A DNA stretch of 19,015 nucleotides, from positions 1 to 19,015 of the forward strand of contig JAZOBE010000004.1 in the NCBI GenBank assembly GCA_045595785.1, written 5' to 3'. The position numbers and the translations under genes are program-made. The stretch comes from SFLA01 sp045595785 (GTDB lineage: Bacteria > Bacillota > Clostridia > Oscillospirales > CAG-382). Below are positions 6,453 to 13,757 of this stretch, piece after piece (position 1 is the first letter of the stretch; each line of letters begins with the position of its first letter). The notes beneath the pieces are model-generated. The model had not been told where the DNA came from. It saw only the letters and a list, made by a program, of their open reading frames with translations, and made no database searches.

Positions 6453-7274
6453 ATGGAAGTTATTTTCGAAAAAAACAAGGTTTTAATAAAAAGCGACGGG
6501 TATTTCACCCTTGACCAGACTCTTGACTGCGGTCAGTGCTTCCGCTTTGATAAGGATGGAGACGGCGTCTGGCACGGAATAGCAAAAGGGAAGCGCCTTT
6601 CCTGTTATGATGCAGGCGATACCGTGGTACTTCTGTGCAGTAAGGAGGATTATCTTTCCGTTTGGCAGGATTATTTTGATATAGGCAGAGATTATTACGC
6701 CGTTGTGGCATCTCTCGCTTCCGACCCCGTTTCTTTTTCCGCCGCACAATACGGAAAGGGAATACGTATTCTTAAGCAGGATAAATGGGAAACGCTTATT
6801 TCCTTTATTATTTCCCAAAACAATAATATCCCCAGAATTAAAAAGATTATTTCTTCTCTGTGCGCACTCCTTGGAGAGCCCGTTCCGGGGGGCGGATATT
6901 CCTTCCCCACGGCAGAAAAGATACTTTCAGCCGGTGAGGAGGGCCTTGCACCCATAAAAGCAGGCTTCCGTACAAAATATATTCTTGATGCGGCGTATCG
7001 GGTAGCTTCGGGTAACATCGACCTTGAGCAAATCTCGGCGCTTTCCTACGATGAAGCGGAACAAGCGCTTATGCAAATAAAGGGAGTGGGCAAAAAGGTT
7101 GCGTCCTGCGTATTGCTGTTCGGGTACGGATTTTTGTCAGCCTTTCCCGTTGACGTATGGGTAAAGCGTGTTATAGAGAAGTATTACGATGAAGATTTTT
7201 CTCCCGATATTCTGGGTGAATATGCAGGTATCGCACAGCAGTACCTCTTTTACAGAGAGCGTTACCTGAATTAA
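6453..7274 (+). CDS. ogg: 8-oxoguanine DNA glycosylase/AP lyase (clostridial OGG1-type)
   Basis: Removes 8-oxoguanine from DNA and nicks the abasic site (base-excision repair). The 273 residues contain the OGG N-terminal motif LDCGQCFRF (24-32), the FIISQNNNIPRIKK helix region (118-131) and the helix-hairpin-helix KGVGKKVASC (210-219). Catalytic Lys215 and Asp234 (in FPVDVW) are 19 residues apart, the same spacing as Lys249/Asp268 of human OGG1. The C-terminus YAGIAQQYLFYRER matches the family end. ATG 6453 has only a weak AAAAGG upstream, and I see no clear plus-strand promoter. It is divergent from the 5668-6387 gene; only 65 bp separate the two starts. All catalytic residues are present, so it should be active. 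Confidence 0.93.
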   Translation: MEVIFEKNKVLIKSDGYFTLDQTLDCGQCFRFDKDGDGVWHGIAKGKRLSCYDAGDTVVLLCSKEDYLSVWQDYFDIGRDYYAVVASLASDPVSFSAAQYGKGIRILKQDKWETLISFIISQNNNIPRIKKIISSLCALLGEPVPGGGYSFPTAEKILSAGEEGLAPIKAGFRTKYILDAAYRVASGNIDLEQISALSYDEAEQALMQIKGVGKKVASCVLLFGYGFLSAFPVDVWVKRVIEKYYDEDFSPDILGEYAGIAQQYLFYRERYLN

Positions 7275-7281
7275 CACAAAA

Positions 7282-7314
7282 AGACCCGCTTGACACTTCA
7301 AGCAGGTCTCTTTT
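7282..7314. terminator. Bidirectional intrinsic terminator
   Basis: Stem AGACCCGCTTGA (7282-7293) / TCAAGCAGGTCT (7298-7309), 12 bp with one C/A mismatch and a 4-nt loop. It is followed by CTTTT on the plus strand (end of ogg) and by TTTTTGTG on the minus strand (end of the microprotein gene). Confidence 0.88.
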
Positions 7315-7337
7315 GGGGTTATTTTGCGGATGTTTTA

Positions 7338-7430
7338 TTAGCCGCAGCAGCAACAGATGATGATCGCTATAAGAATTATGATCCAGCAGCAGTTGCCGTT
7401 ATTTCCGAAAAACTGATCAAAGCAAGCCAT
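7338..7430 (-). CDS. Cys-rich hydrophobic microprotein (30 aa)
   Basis: A 30-codon open frame starting at ATG 7430 and ending with TAA at 7340-7338. It begins MACFDQFFGNNGNCCW, continues with nine hydrophobic residues (III-LIA-III) and ends CCCCG. GGGAGG (7443-7438) is seven bases upstream, a strong ribosome binding site, and the bidirectional terminator lies 24 bp past the stop. The product would be a single short membrane-inserted helix flanked by cysteine clusters (7 Cys in 30). Start, SD and terminator together argue that it is real despite its size. A possible -10 (TATTAT, 7460-7455) has no good -35. I recall similar tiny Cys-rich ORFs in Clostridia but no characterised function. Confidence 0.68.
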   Translation of the reverse strand: MACFDQFFGNNGNCCWIIILIAIIICCCCG

Positions 7431-7553
7431 CAGGCATCCTCCCTTCCTATTTGCATAATATGCTTTTCCGCTTTTTGGTGTTACAAAACGGAGCTTTACT
7501 CTGTCTGTTTCTTTTTTCTCTGATAATACAGTGATATGCGAGGTAATTAAAAA

Positions 7554-8114
7554 ATGATAATTCTTGCTTCAAAATCTCCCCGCAGACGGGAAATACTTGA
7601 AATGCTGGAATGTGAATACCGTTGTGTACCTGCGGATACAGACGAGACCGTTGTGGAGGGAATGTCCCCCGCAGATACGGTCATGCTGTTTTCTTCCAGA
7701 AAAGCGGAGGCAGTACGTGCCGAAGCCGAAAAGGGCGATATTATTTTGGGAATGGACACCATGGTGTGTATCGACGGAAAACTTTTAGGCAAGCCAAAGG
7801 ATGAGACGGATGCTTTCCGTATGCTTCGTATGCTAAGCGGATGCCACCACAACGTGGTAACGGGATATACCGTCATTTGCGGTGATAAAAAGGAGACCGG
7901 CTGTGTCTCTGCAGACGTGTATTTCAAGCCTCTTTCCGACGAAGAAATCAATTGGTATATAAGCACGAAAGAACCCCTTGATAAAGCAGGAGCGTACGGA
8001 ATTCAGGGGAAAGGATCGCTGTTCGTTGAGAGCATTGACGGAGATTTTTTCACTATTGTGGGATTTCCCGTGTGCAGAGTTTTTGAAGTGATCAAAAAAT
8101 TACAAAACCATTAA
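7554..8114 (+). CDS. maf: Maf-family nucleoside triphosphate pyrophosphatase
   Basis: Hydrolyses non-canonical or selected nucleoside triphosphates (dTTP/UTP or modified pyrimidines in this family) to monophosphates; B. subtilis Maf was named as a septum-formation inhibitor. The 186 residues carry the N-terminal SKSPRRR (6-12), GMDTM (66-70), GKPKD (79-83), DKAGAYGIQG (143-152) and GFPV (170-173), all expected Maf landmarks at expected spacing. ATG 7554 has GAGG (7540-7543) ten bases upstream, slightly far. No convincing -35/-10 pair is visible upstream. A terminator is not obvious between its stop and the next promoter at 8134. Confidence 0.92.
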   Translation: MIILASKSPRRREILEMLECEYRCVPADTDETVVEGMSPADTVMLFSSRKAEAVRAEAEKGDIILGMDTMVCIDGKLLGKPKDETDAFRMLRMLSGCHHNVVTGYTVICGDKKETGCVSADVYFKPLSDEEINWYISTKEPLDKAGAYGIQGKGSLFVESIDGDFFTIVGFPVCRVFEVIKKLQNH

Positions 8115-8133
8115 AGAAATATGTATTTTTTAA

Positions 8134-8162
8134 TTGACTTTATATGCGTTTGTGTGTATAAT
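8134..8162 (+). promoter_or_regulatory. Promoter of the dockerin multidomain protein gene
   Basis: -35 TTGACT (8134-8139), 17-bp spacer, -10 TATAAT (8157-8162), identical hexamers to the galU promoter. The TTG at 8134 is the -35 box, so the long upstream in-frame extension of the next gene is not translated. Confidence 0.85.
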
Positions 8163-8196
8163 TAATATGAAAAACCAATACAAGGAGACGGCATTT

Positions 8197-10854
8197 ATGA
8201 AATTTACCAAAAAAGCCACAGCGCTTGTTCTGGCGCTGCTCATGGTCGGTTCGCTTGCATCCGTAATGGCGTTCGCTGCTTACGATATGGAAGCTACTTC
8301 CGAAGCATTCGAAGTATCCGACAATGTTTTCCACACCAGCTATAACATTACCAGCGGTGAGAACGGTAATAAGGTTACCGCTCAGGCGCTGGAGTTTGAC
8401 CCTGCAGACGGCTACGTTCCCGTGGTTTACGCTGCAAACGCAGGCTGGGCTTCCTTACTTAAGACTCATTACGATAGAGCTTCCATCGAACGTTGGGGAT
8501 ATGAGCCTGTTGGTATCATCAACGGTTCCTTCTTCTCCATGGCAGACGGCACTCTTGTTGGTATTACTATTACCGACGGCAGAATTACCTGCGCTCACGT
8601 TGGTTATACCGATGAAATGGTTACCTTTGACAGCAACGGCAAAATGAACGTTGTTAAGAGCTGTCTTGATTATCAGCTTTACGTTAACGGCAAAGAGCTT
8701 ACCAACTCCATGTATTACTTCAACAAAGTAAGCAGCGGTACCGTAAGCGATAAGATCTATTACTGGGATTCCGCTTGCGGCACTATTTCCGACTCTGCTG
8801 AATATGACACTCCCGGTATTGAAGTTCTTATTAACAAGGTTGACAACACCGAGCTTTCCGTTGGCAAGACTCTTGTAGGTGAAGTTGTTTCCGTTGGTGA
8901 AAACACCTCCGGCACCAAGATCGGCACCAATCAGTTCGTTCTTTACTGCAAGCCCTCTTCTCCCTTCGCTTCTGACCTTAAGTCTCTTAAGGCAGGCGAC
9001 GAGGTTAAGATCTCCGTTGCAGAAACTATTGAAGAATCCAAGGCAGTTATGGAAAACTGCTCCTCCGCTATCACCAACGTAGGTTGGTTGGTTAAGGACG
9101 GCGTTGACCAGACTCAGATCATGTCCACTATCGGTACTCACTCTGTTACTCTTGAGGCTCGTTGGACTGCGTTCGGCACCAAGCCTGACGGATCCTACGT
9201 ATTCTTCACCTCTGAGGGTGCAAGCACCGGCTCCAAGGGCTCTATCACTCTTCGTGACGTAGCTAAGGCTATGATCGAGCTTGGCTGTACCAACGTTATC
9301 CGTATGGACGGCGGCGGATCCTCCGCAATGTACGTTTGTGATACCGGTAACGGCGAACCCGGCTACGTTCAGTCCTCCAGCCGTTCCGTATCTGACTGTA
9401 TAATGATCGTTAAGCGCTCCTCTATGCTTCCTGCAGAAGAGCTTGTAGCTGCTCTTGATGCGGCTATCAAGGCTGCTGATGAAGCTTATACTGCAGAGGG
9501 TGACGAAAACGTAAAAGCAGCTCTTGACGCAGCTAAGGCGATCCGTGAAAACGCCGGTTCTACCGAAGGCGATTACAAGCGTGCTGTAATGAACATCTCT
9601 GCAGCACTTTCCGGCAAGAAGGAACTTCAGGCACTTGTTGCAAAGGCTGCAAGCGCTAAGTTTACCGATTATTCCGAGTACGTTCTTAAAGAGCTCCGCG
9701 CCGCTTACAATAAGGCTACCGCAGTTGTTGGTGATAAGAACGCTACCTCCGCAGATATTAAGGCTGCTTACAACGACCTGCTTTATTGGTCTAACCTTAC
9801 CGGCGACCAGAGCGTAAACGTTGCATACGGCAAGGAGTACACCGCTTCTCAGAACGCTAACTCCGGTTACGTTGATACCAACGGCGTTGAGCTTACCGAC
9901 GGCGCTCTCGGCAACGGTGACGACGCGTTCTCTCCCACCTGGGCAGGCTATAACGGCGCAGCAGGCGGCAAGTATGAATTCGTTATCGACCTCGGCGAGG
10001 TTTATGCTAACATCGAAGGCTTCAGCATCAACGTTCTTCAGCTTAAGAGCTGGGGCATTGCTACTCCCAAGAGCTACAAGGTTTACGTTTCTGACGATAA
10101 TACTACTTGGACCGAAGCTGCTTCCGTAACCGTTGATTCCGCTATTTACGGTTCTGATGAAACTGCAGGTCATACCATCAAGGCAGAGACCGCTTCCGCA
10201 GTTTCCGGCAGATACGTTAAGTTCGAGCTTATCGCAGCTTCTACCTTCATCTTCATCTCCGAAGCTACCGTAAACGTTAATTACGAAGCAATTGAAGGCG
10301 GCGCATTCCTTACCGGCTTCAACACCAAGATCCTTGCTGACTACACCTCCATCTTCACCTCCGGTACCATCACCGCAGGCGACCACAATCCTAAGTGGAC
10401 CCAGAACATCTGGCTTGAGTGGAACGATACTCTTGATGCATACGTTGTTACCAAGAATACTTTCGGTAACGGCAGCTTTGCTGATTACACCCTTAAGGAC
10501 GGCGAGATCATCATCTCCGTTCACCGTGATTCCGTAGTTTCCGATAAGAATATGGAAATCGCAAAGGCAGCAAAGGTTGGTCAGGTACTTGTTACCAACG
10601 GTATCAACATCGCTGAAGGCACCACCGAGATTGGCGCTTACTTCTATTTTGATGATGGTATTACTCCCGGCGACGTTAACCTTAACGGCGAACTGGACGT
10701 AAACGATTACCTTATGGTTAGAAGAGCTGTCGTTGGCACTATGGAGCTTACCGAAGATCAGTTTGATATAGCTGACGTTAACGAAAACGGTAAACTCGAC
10801 GCCAATGACTATCTTCTGCTTGAAAGAATGTATCTTGGCACCTATAGCAAATAA
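8197..10854 (+). CDS. Secreted phosphodiester-glycosidase/discoidin/dockerin protein
   Basis: 885-residue exported protein. Residues 1-27 are a signal peptide ending VMAFA. Residues about 75-405 form a phosphodiester-glycosidase domain (NAGPA family, as in the enzyme that uncovers mannose-6-phosphate), with IINGSFF (108-113) and the signature RMDGGGSSAMY (369-379). A helical Ala/Lys/Glu-rich segment (about 412-535) looks like FIVAR-type spacer modules. Residues about 538-697 are an F5/8 type C (discoidin) domain, probably sugar-binding. Residues about 700-822 form an uncharacterised domain also seen in the 236-1753 product. A type I dockerin (824-881) has two calcium loops, GDVNLNGELDVNDY and ADVNENGKLDANDY. 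ATG 8197 follows AAGGAG (8182-8187); an ATG at 8167 lies upstream of that site. Substrate is unknown; glycan or cell-wall phosphodiesters are plausible. The gene has its own promoter and terminator. Confidence 0.88.
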   Translation: MKFTKKATALVLALLMVGSLASVMAFAAYDMEATSEAFEVSDNVFHTSYNITSGENGNKVTAQALEFDPADGYVPVVYAANAGWASLLKTHYDRASIERWGYEPVGIINGSFFSMADGTLVGITITDGRITCAHVGYTDEMVTFDSNGKMNVVKSCLDYQLYVNGKELTNSMYYFNKVSSGTVSDKIYYWDSACGTISDSAEYDTPGIEVLINKVDNTELSVGKTLVGEVVSVGENTSGTKIGTNQFVLYCKPSSPFASDLKSLKAGDEVKISVAETIEESKAVMENCSSAITNVGWLVKDGVDQTQIMSTIGTHSVTLEARWTAFGTKPDGSYVFFTSEGASTGSKGSITLRDVAKAMIELGCTNVIRMDGGGSSAMYVCDTGNGEPGYVQSSSRSVSDCIMIVKRSSMLPAEELVAALDAAIKAADEAYTAEGDENVKAALDAAKAIRENAGSTEGDYKRAVMNISAALSGKKELQALVAKAASAKFTDYSEYVLKELRAAYNKATAVVGDKNATSADIKAAYNDLLYWSNLTGDQSVNVAYGKEYTASQNANSGYVDTNGVELTDGALGNGDDAFSPTWAGYNGAAGGKYEFVIDLGEVYANIEGFSINVLQLKSWGIATPKSYKVYVSDDNTTWTEAASVTVDSAIYGSDETAGHTIKAETASAVSGRYVKFELIAASTFIFISEATVNVNYEAIEGGAFLTGFNTKILADYTSIFTSGTITAGDHNPKWTQNIWLEWNDTLDAYVVTKNTFGNGSFADYTLKDGEIIISVHRDSVVSDKNMEIAKAAKVGQVLVTNGINIAEGTTEIGAYFYFDDGITPGDVNLNGELDVNDYLMVRRAVVGTMELTEDQFDIADVNENGKLDANDYLLLERMYLGTYSK

Positions 10855-10867
10855 ATAGCTTTGCTTT

Positions 10868-10903
10868 TACCGCACCCGAAAAACGGGTGCGGTATTTTTT
10901 TAT
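10868..10903 (+). terminator. Intrinsic terminator after the dockerin protein gene
   Basis: Perfect 11-bp stem TACCGCACCCG (10868-10878) / CGGGTGCGGTA (10884-10894), A5 loop, then seven T. It starts 13 bp after the stop codon. Confidence 0.93.
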
Positions 10904-10912
10904 TATCTCGGG

Positions 10913-10920
10913 CGTATAAT
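10913..10920 (+). promoter_or_regulatory. Possible -10 element upstream of sigK
   Basis: CGTATAAT differs at one position from the sporulation sigma-E type -10 consensus CATAYAMT and also contains TATAAT. No good -35 for either holoenzyme is visible, because the preceding bases belong to the upstream terminator. In B. subtilis sigK is read by sigma-E, so that reading is attractive but unproven. Confidence 0.3.
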
Positions 10921-10941
10921 TACCGGAGGTGATAATATAAT

Positions 10942-11637
10942 ATGCTTTCGGCACTTGCCTACTTTTTTTCAAAGGTCGTATGTATGTTTTTGCGAGTTTC
11001 GGGTGGAAACAATTTCCCTCCGCCCCTTACCGCAAAGGAAGAAAAACGGCTGTTTACCCTTGCGCGGGAAGGGGATATGACTGCCCGCAGCACACTTATC
11101 GAGCATAATTTGCGTCTTGTGGCGCACATTGTTAAAAAGTACTATTCCTCTTATCCCGATCAGGACGATCTGGTTTCTGTGGGAACTATCGGTCTTATAA
11201 AGGCAATAGATACCTTTGATATCCATAAGGGTGCGCGGTTTGCCACCTATGCGGGAAAATGTCTGCAAAACGAGATACTTATGTATTTCCGTTCCCGCAA
11301 AAAATACACAAACGAGGTCAGCATTGAGGAGCCGGTGGATATTGACAAGGACGGAAACCCTTTAACTTATATGGATATAATAAGTACGGACGAGGATATG
11401 GTGGATGAAATAGAGGTCCGTATACGCTCCACCGAGGTTTACAAGGCTATCGAGCAGGTGCTCACCCCCAGAGAAAGAAGCATTATTTTGCTTCGTTACG
11501 GGCTCACAACTCAAGGAAAGGAATATGCCCAACGGGAGGTGGCGGAAAAGATGGGAATATCCCGTTCATACGTGTCAAGGCTGGAAAAGGGTGCTTTGGA
11601 AAAGCTGAGCGAATATATGAAAAAGCGTAATCTTTAG
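10942..11637 (+). CDS. sigK: RNA polymerase sporulation sigma factor, SigK type
   Basis: Late mother-cell sigma factor that directs spore coat and maturation genes. The 231 residues include a hydrophobic N-terminal stretch (1-20), like the pro-sequence that holds pro-SigK at the membrane, then FPPPLT (25-30), the usual start of the mature domain. Region 2 spans about 55-118 (NLRLVAHIVKKY; DQDDLVSVGTIGLIKA; FATYAGKCLQNEILMYFR). Region 4 with its helix-turn-helix is at 175-225 (REVAEKMGISRSYVSRLEKGA). The gene is complete and not split by a skin-type prophage, unlike in B. subtilis. ATG 10942 is preceded by GGAGGTGAT (10925-10933). Processing protease SpoIVFB is not in the window. Paralogue SigE is the main alternative; the short pro-region and sequence favour SigK. 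Confidence 0.88.
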   Translation: MLSALAYFFSKVVCMFLRVSGGNNFPPPLTAKEEKRLFTLAREGDMTARSTLIEHNLRLVAHIVKKYYSSYPDQDDLVSVGTIGLIKAIDTFDIHKGARFATYAGKCLQNEILMYFRSRKKYTNEVSIEEPVDIDKDGNPLTYMDIISTDEDMVDEIEVRIRSTEVYKAIEQVLTPRERSIILLRYGLTTQGKEYAQREVAEKMGISRSYVSRLEKGALEKLSEYMKKRNL

Positions 11638-11648
11638 TAAAAAAACGC

Positions 11649-11677
11649 TTGAAAAGACCGTGTTTGTATAGTATAAT
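11649..11677 (+). promoter_or_regulatory. Promoter of the transporter/sugar operon
   Basis: -35 TTGAAA (11649-11654), 17-bp spacer, -10 TATAAT (11672-11677). It lies between sigK and the membrane protein at 11708 and would drive the four genes to 15472, whose gaps are only 14, 14 and 17 bp. Confidence 0.78.
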
Positions 11678-11707
11678 CACAGTATAGAATATGAAGGAAT
11701 TTTTTGT

Positions 11708-12199
11708 ATGTTACCTTATTTGTTAGTATTACTTTTAAGTATGGTTCCCGTGCTGGAACTCCGCGCCGCTTTGCCGATGGGTCTTTTGGTTTACGATATG
11801 AATCCCGTGGTGGCGTTCCTTCTTTCCTTTATAGGAAATATGCTTCCCGTCCCCTTTCTTGTGGTGTGGGGCAGGCAGGTGCTTGAGTGGCTGGCTTCCT
11901 ATAAAACAATAGGCGCGCCCTTCCGTTGGATACTCCGTCTGGGTGAGAAAAAGGTTGCAAAAATGCACCGCACACTCTTTTTGGGACTTATGCTTTTTGT
12001 TGCTGTTCCTCTTCCCGGTACCGGCGCTTGGACAGGTGCTCTTATTGCACTTACACTTAATTTAAAGCTTAGAAAAGCAATTCCTCCCATTGCCTTGGGC
12101 GTGTTTGTTGCAGGAATCATCGTTGCAATAGCATCCTTTGCAGGCGGCGGTCTGGCAGAGCTTTTCGTTTCAGATAAGCTTATAAATTTATTCAGCTGA
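11708..12199 (+). CDS. Small multidrug-export-family membrane protein
   Basis: 163 residues, resembling the putative small multidrug export protein family (Sm_multidrug_ex); the actual transport role is unproven in the family. It has about four to five hydrophobic segments (3-13, 33-53, 90-118, 126-147) and two conserved-looking loops, PVLELRAALP (14-23) and PLPGTGAWTG (101-110), which are hallmarks of this family. Its position at the cytoplasmic membrane follows from composition. The start is ATG 11708 with AAGGAA about ten bases upstream. It is the first gene of a likely four-gene operon; the next ATG is 14 bp past its stop. How it relates to the sugar-metabolism genes that follow is unclear. 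Confidence 0.82.
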   Translation: MLPYLLVLLLSMVPVLELRAALPMGLLVYDMNPVVAFLLSFIGNMLPVPFLVVWGRQVLEWLASYKTIGAPFRWILRLGEKKVAKMHRTLFLGLMLFVAVPLPGTGAWTGALIALTLNLKLRKAIPPIALGVFVAGIIVAIASFAGGGLAELFVSDKLINLFS

Positions 12200-12213
12200 A
12201 AGGACGTTAAGGT

Positions 12214-13743
12214 ATGAAAAAAAGATACGTTGCACTTCTTTTGCTTGTACTGGCGGTAGTATCCGCTTTCGCAGGCTGTAACCGAGGTAATACGGATAAT
12301 TCAAACGTTTCCGAGAATTCTGTGGACGATAGCTTTTTCGGTCTTGACCTGCCGGAGGATCTTTATTATGACGGCAAGAAGACTGTAAAGTTCCTTACCA
12401 CCTCCACCAATGATGACTGGTCTTATCAGATACAGCCCACCTCCAATCCCGCTTATTCTGCAGAAACAGTATCTTCCATCGTTTCCGCGGCGGCAGAGCG
12501 TACCAGAATAGTTGAGGAAAAGCTGGGAATTATTATTGAAGAGCAGGTAGTTTACACCTCCAACCGTTACGGCGGCGAGATGTATCAGCGTATCATTACC
12601 GATATGTCTATGGGCGGCAGTGATTATCTTATTTGTATGCCTGCTTCTACCGAGGCGGCTATGCTTTCTACCGAGGGTGTGCTTCTTGACCTTGCAGCTC
12701 TTGACACTCTGGATATCACCCACGAGTGGTGGTCTCAATCCTTTAATCAGCGCGTTGCAATTGCAGGAAGCGTATACTTCACCATCGGTGATATGGGTTA
12801 CGTTAACAAAAATGCCACTCTTTTCGTGGCGTTCAATAAGAATATGGTAGAAGAAAAGCACCTTTTAGAGGATTACGGTTATTCTTCTCTGTATGAGATG
12901 GTTGATGAAGGCGCATGGACACAGGACGTTATGTTTGCAATGTCCAAAGCCGTATATCAGGACCTTAACGAGAACAACAAGCCTGATGTTGGCGATATTC
13001 TCGGATTTGCACAGCAGGACGGCGTTATAGCTTGTCTCCTTTCCGGCGCAGGTGAGACTATCGTTTCTCCCGATGCGGACGGATATCCTTCTCTCACAAT
13101 TAAGAACGAGCGTGTTATCTCTCTTATTTCCGATGCGCAGGATTTCCTTCAGGACCCTAACAGCGGATTTATCTCTGCAAACGATTACTTTAACGTTTCC
13201 GGTGTTCCCGTTTCAGACGTTATTGTTCCTGAATTCAAGGCAGACCGCCTGCTGTTCTTAATGGAGGCTGTACTTAACCTGCCTCTCCTCCGCGATATGG
13301 AAAATGATTTCGGCGTTCTCCCCACTCCCAAGTATGATGAGAATCAGGACGAATACTATTCCCGTATCGGCGGTTGGTCTTGTGATACCGTTTGTATTCC
13401 CGCGTTTGTTGAGGGCGAGGATCTTGAATTGGCAGGCTACGTGCTGGATGCACTTGGCGCCGCTTCCAGAGCAAACCTTAACAACGTTTATTACGAGCAG
13501 ACCCTGCAGTATCAGATCTCCCGTGATGATGAATCCATGCGTATGCTGGATATAATCTTTGAATCCCGTATTCCCGACACTTGTGAGATATACCGTTGGG
13601 GCAAGATGTACGATACCGTTATCGGTATGTATAAAGCCAGCAAGGACTCCTTTGTTTCCGCTTACGAATCCGCTGAGGCAGAAACACTTGCTGAAATAGA
13701 AGAAACCGTTGAAATATTTAAGGAACTCCAAAAGAGTAACTGA
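12214..13743 (+). CDS. Extracellular solute-binding lipoprotein (ABC transporter)
   Basis: 509-residue lipoprotein of the family-1-like solute-binding type, probably for an oligosaccharide or other organic solute. Residues 1-21 are a signal with a good lipobox AFAGC, lipid on Cys22. The mature N-terminus is a Asn/Ser-rich tether. Features typical of the fold are the hinge-lobe segments (FVAFNKNM; YEMVDEGAWTQD; GGWSCDTVCIP). A calcium-loop-like DLNENNKPDVGD lies in the middle, as often seen in these clostridial binding proteins. AAAGGA nine bases upstream supports ATG 12214. No permease or ATPase gene is next to it, so it must use transporter subunits encoded elsewhere. Downstream isomerase and oxidoreductase genes suggest the ligand is a sugar or polyol. 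Confidence 0.85.
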   Translation: MKKRYVALLLLVLAVVSAFAGCNRGNTDNSNVSENSVDDSFFGLDLPEDLYYDGKKTVKFLTTSTNDDWSYQIQPTSNPAYSAETVSSIVSAAAERTRIVEEKLGIIIEEQVVYTSNRYGGEMYQRIITDMSMGGSDYLICMPASTEAAMLSTEGVLLDLAALDTLDITHEWWSQSFNQRVAIAGSVYFTIGDMGYVNKNATLFVAFNKNMVEEKHLLEDYGYSSLYEMVDEGAWTQDVMFAMSKAVYQDLNENNKPDVGDILGFAQQDGVIACLLSGAGETIVSPDADGYPSLTIKNERVISLISDAQDFLQDPNSGFISANDYFNVSGVPVSDVIVPEFKADRLLFLMEAVLNLPLLRDMENDFGVLPTPKYDENQDEYYSRIGGWSCDTVCIPAFVEGEDLELAGYVLDALGAASRANLNNVYYEQTLQYQISRDDESMRMLDIIFESRIPDTCEIYRWGKMYDTVIGMYKASKDSFVSAYESAEAETLAEIEETVEIFKELQKSN

Positions 13744-13757
13744 AAGGATACATAATT

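Noticed and set aside
7290..7523. A 77-codon plus-strand frame after ogg
   Set aside because: It begins inside the terminator hairpin, has no ribosome binding site, and runs antisense to the better-supported microprotein gene.
8134..8196. N-terminal extension of the dockerin protein
   Set aside because: The upstream TTG is the -35 box, and the signal peptide and AAGGAG fix the start at 8197.
8455..10524. A 689-codon open frame on the minus strand across the dockerin protein gene
   Set aside because: It is antisense to a clear multidomain gene, lacks a ribosome binding site and known motifs, and follows from the biased third codon positions of the plus-strand gene.
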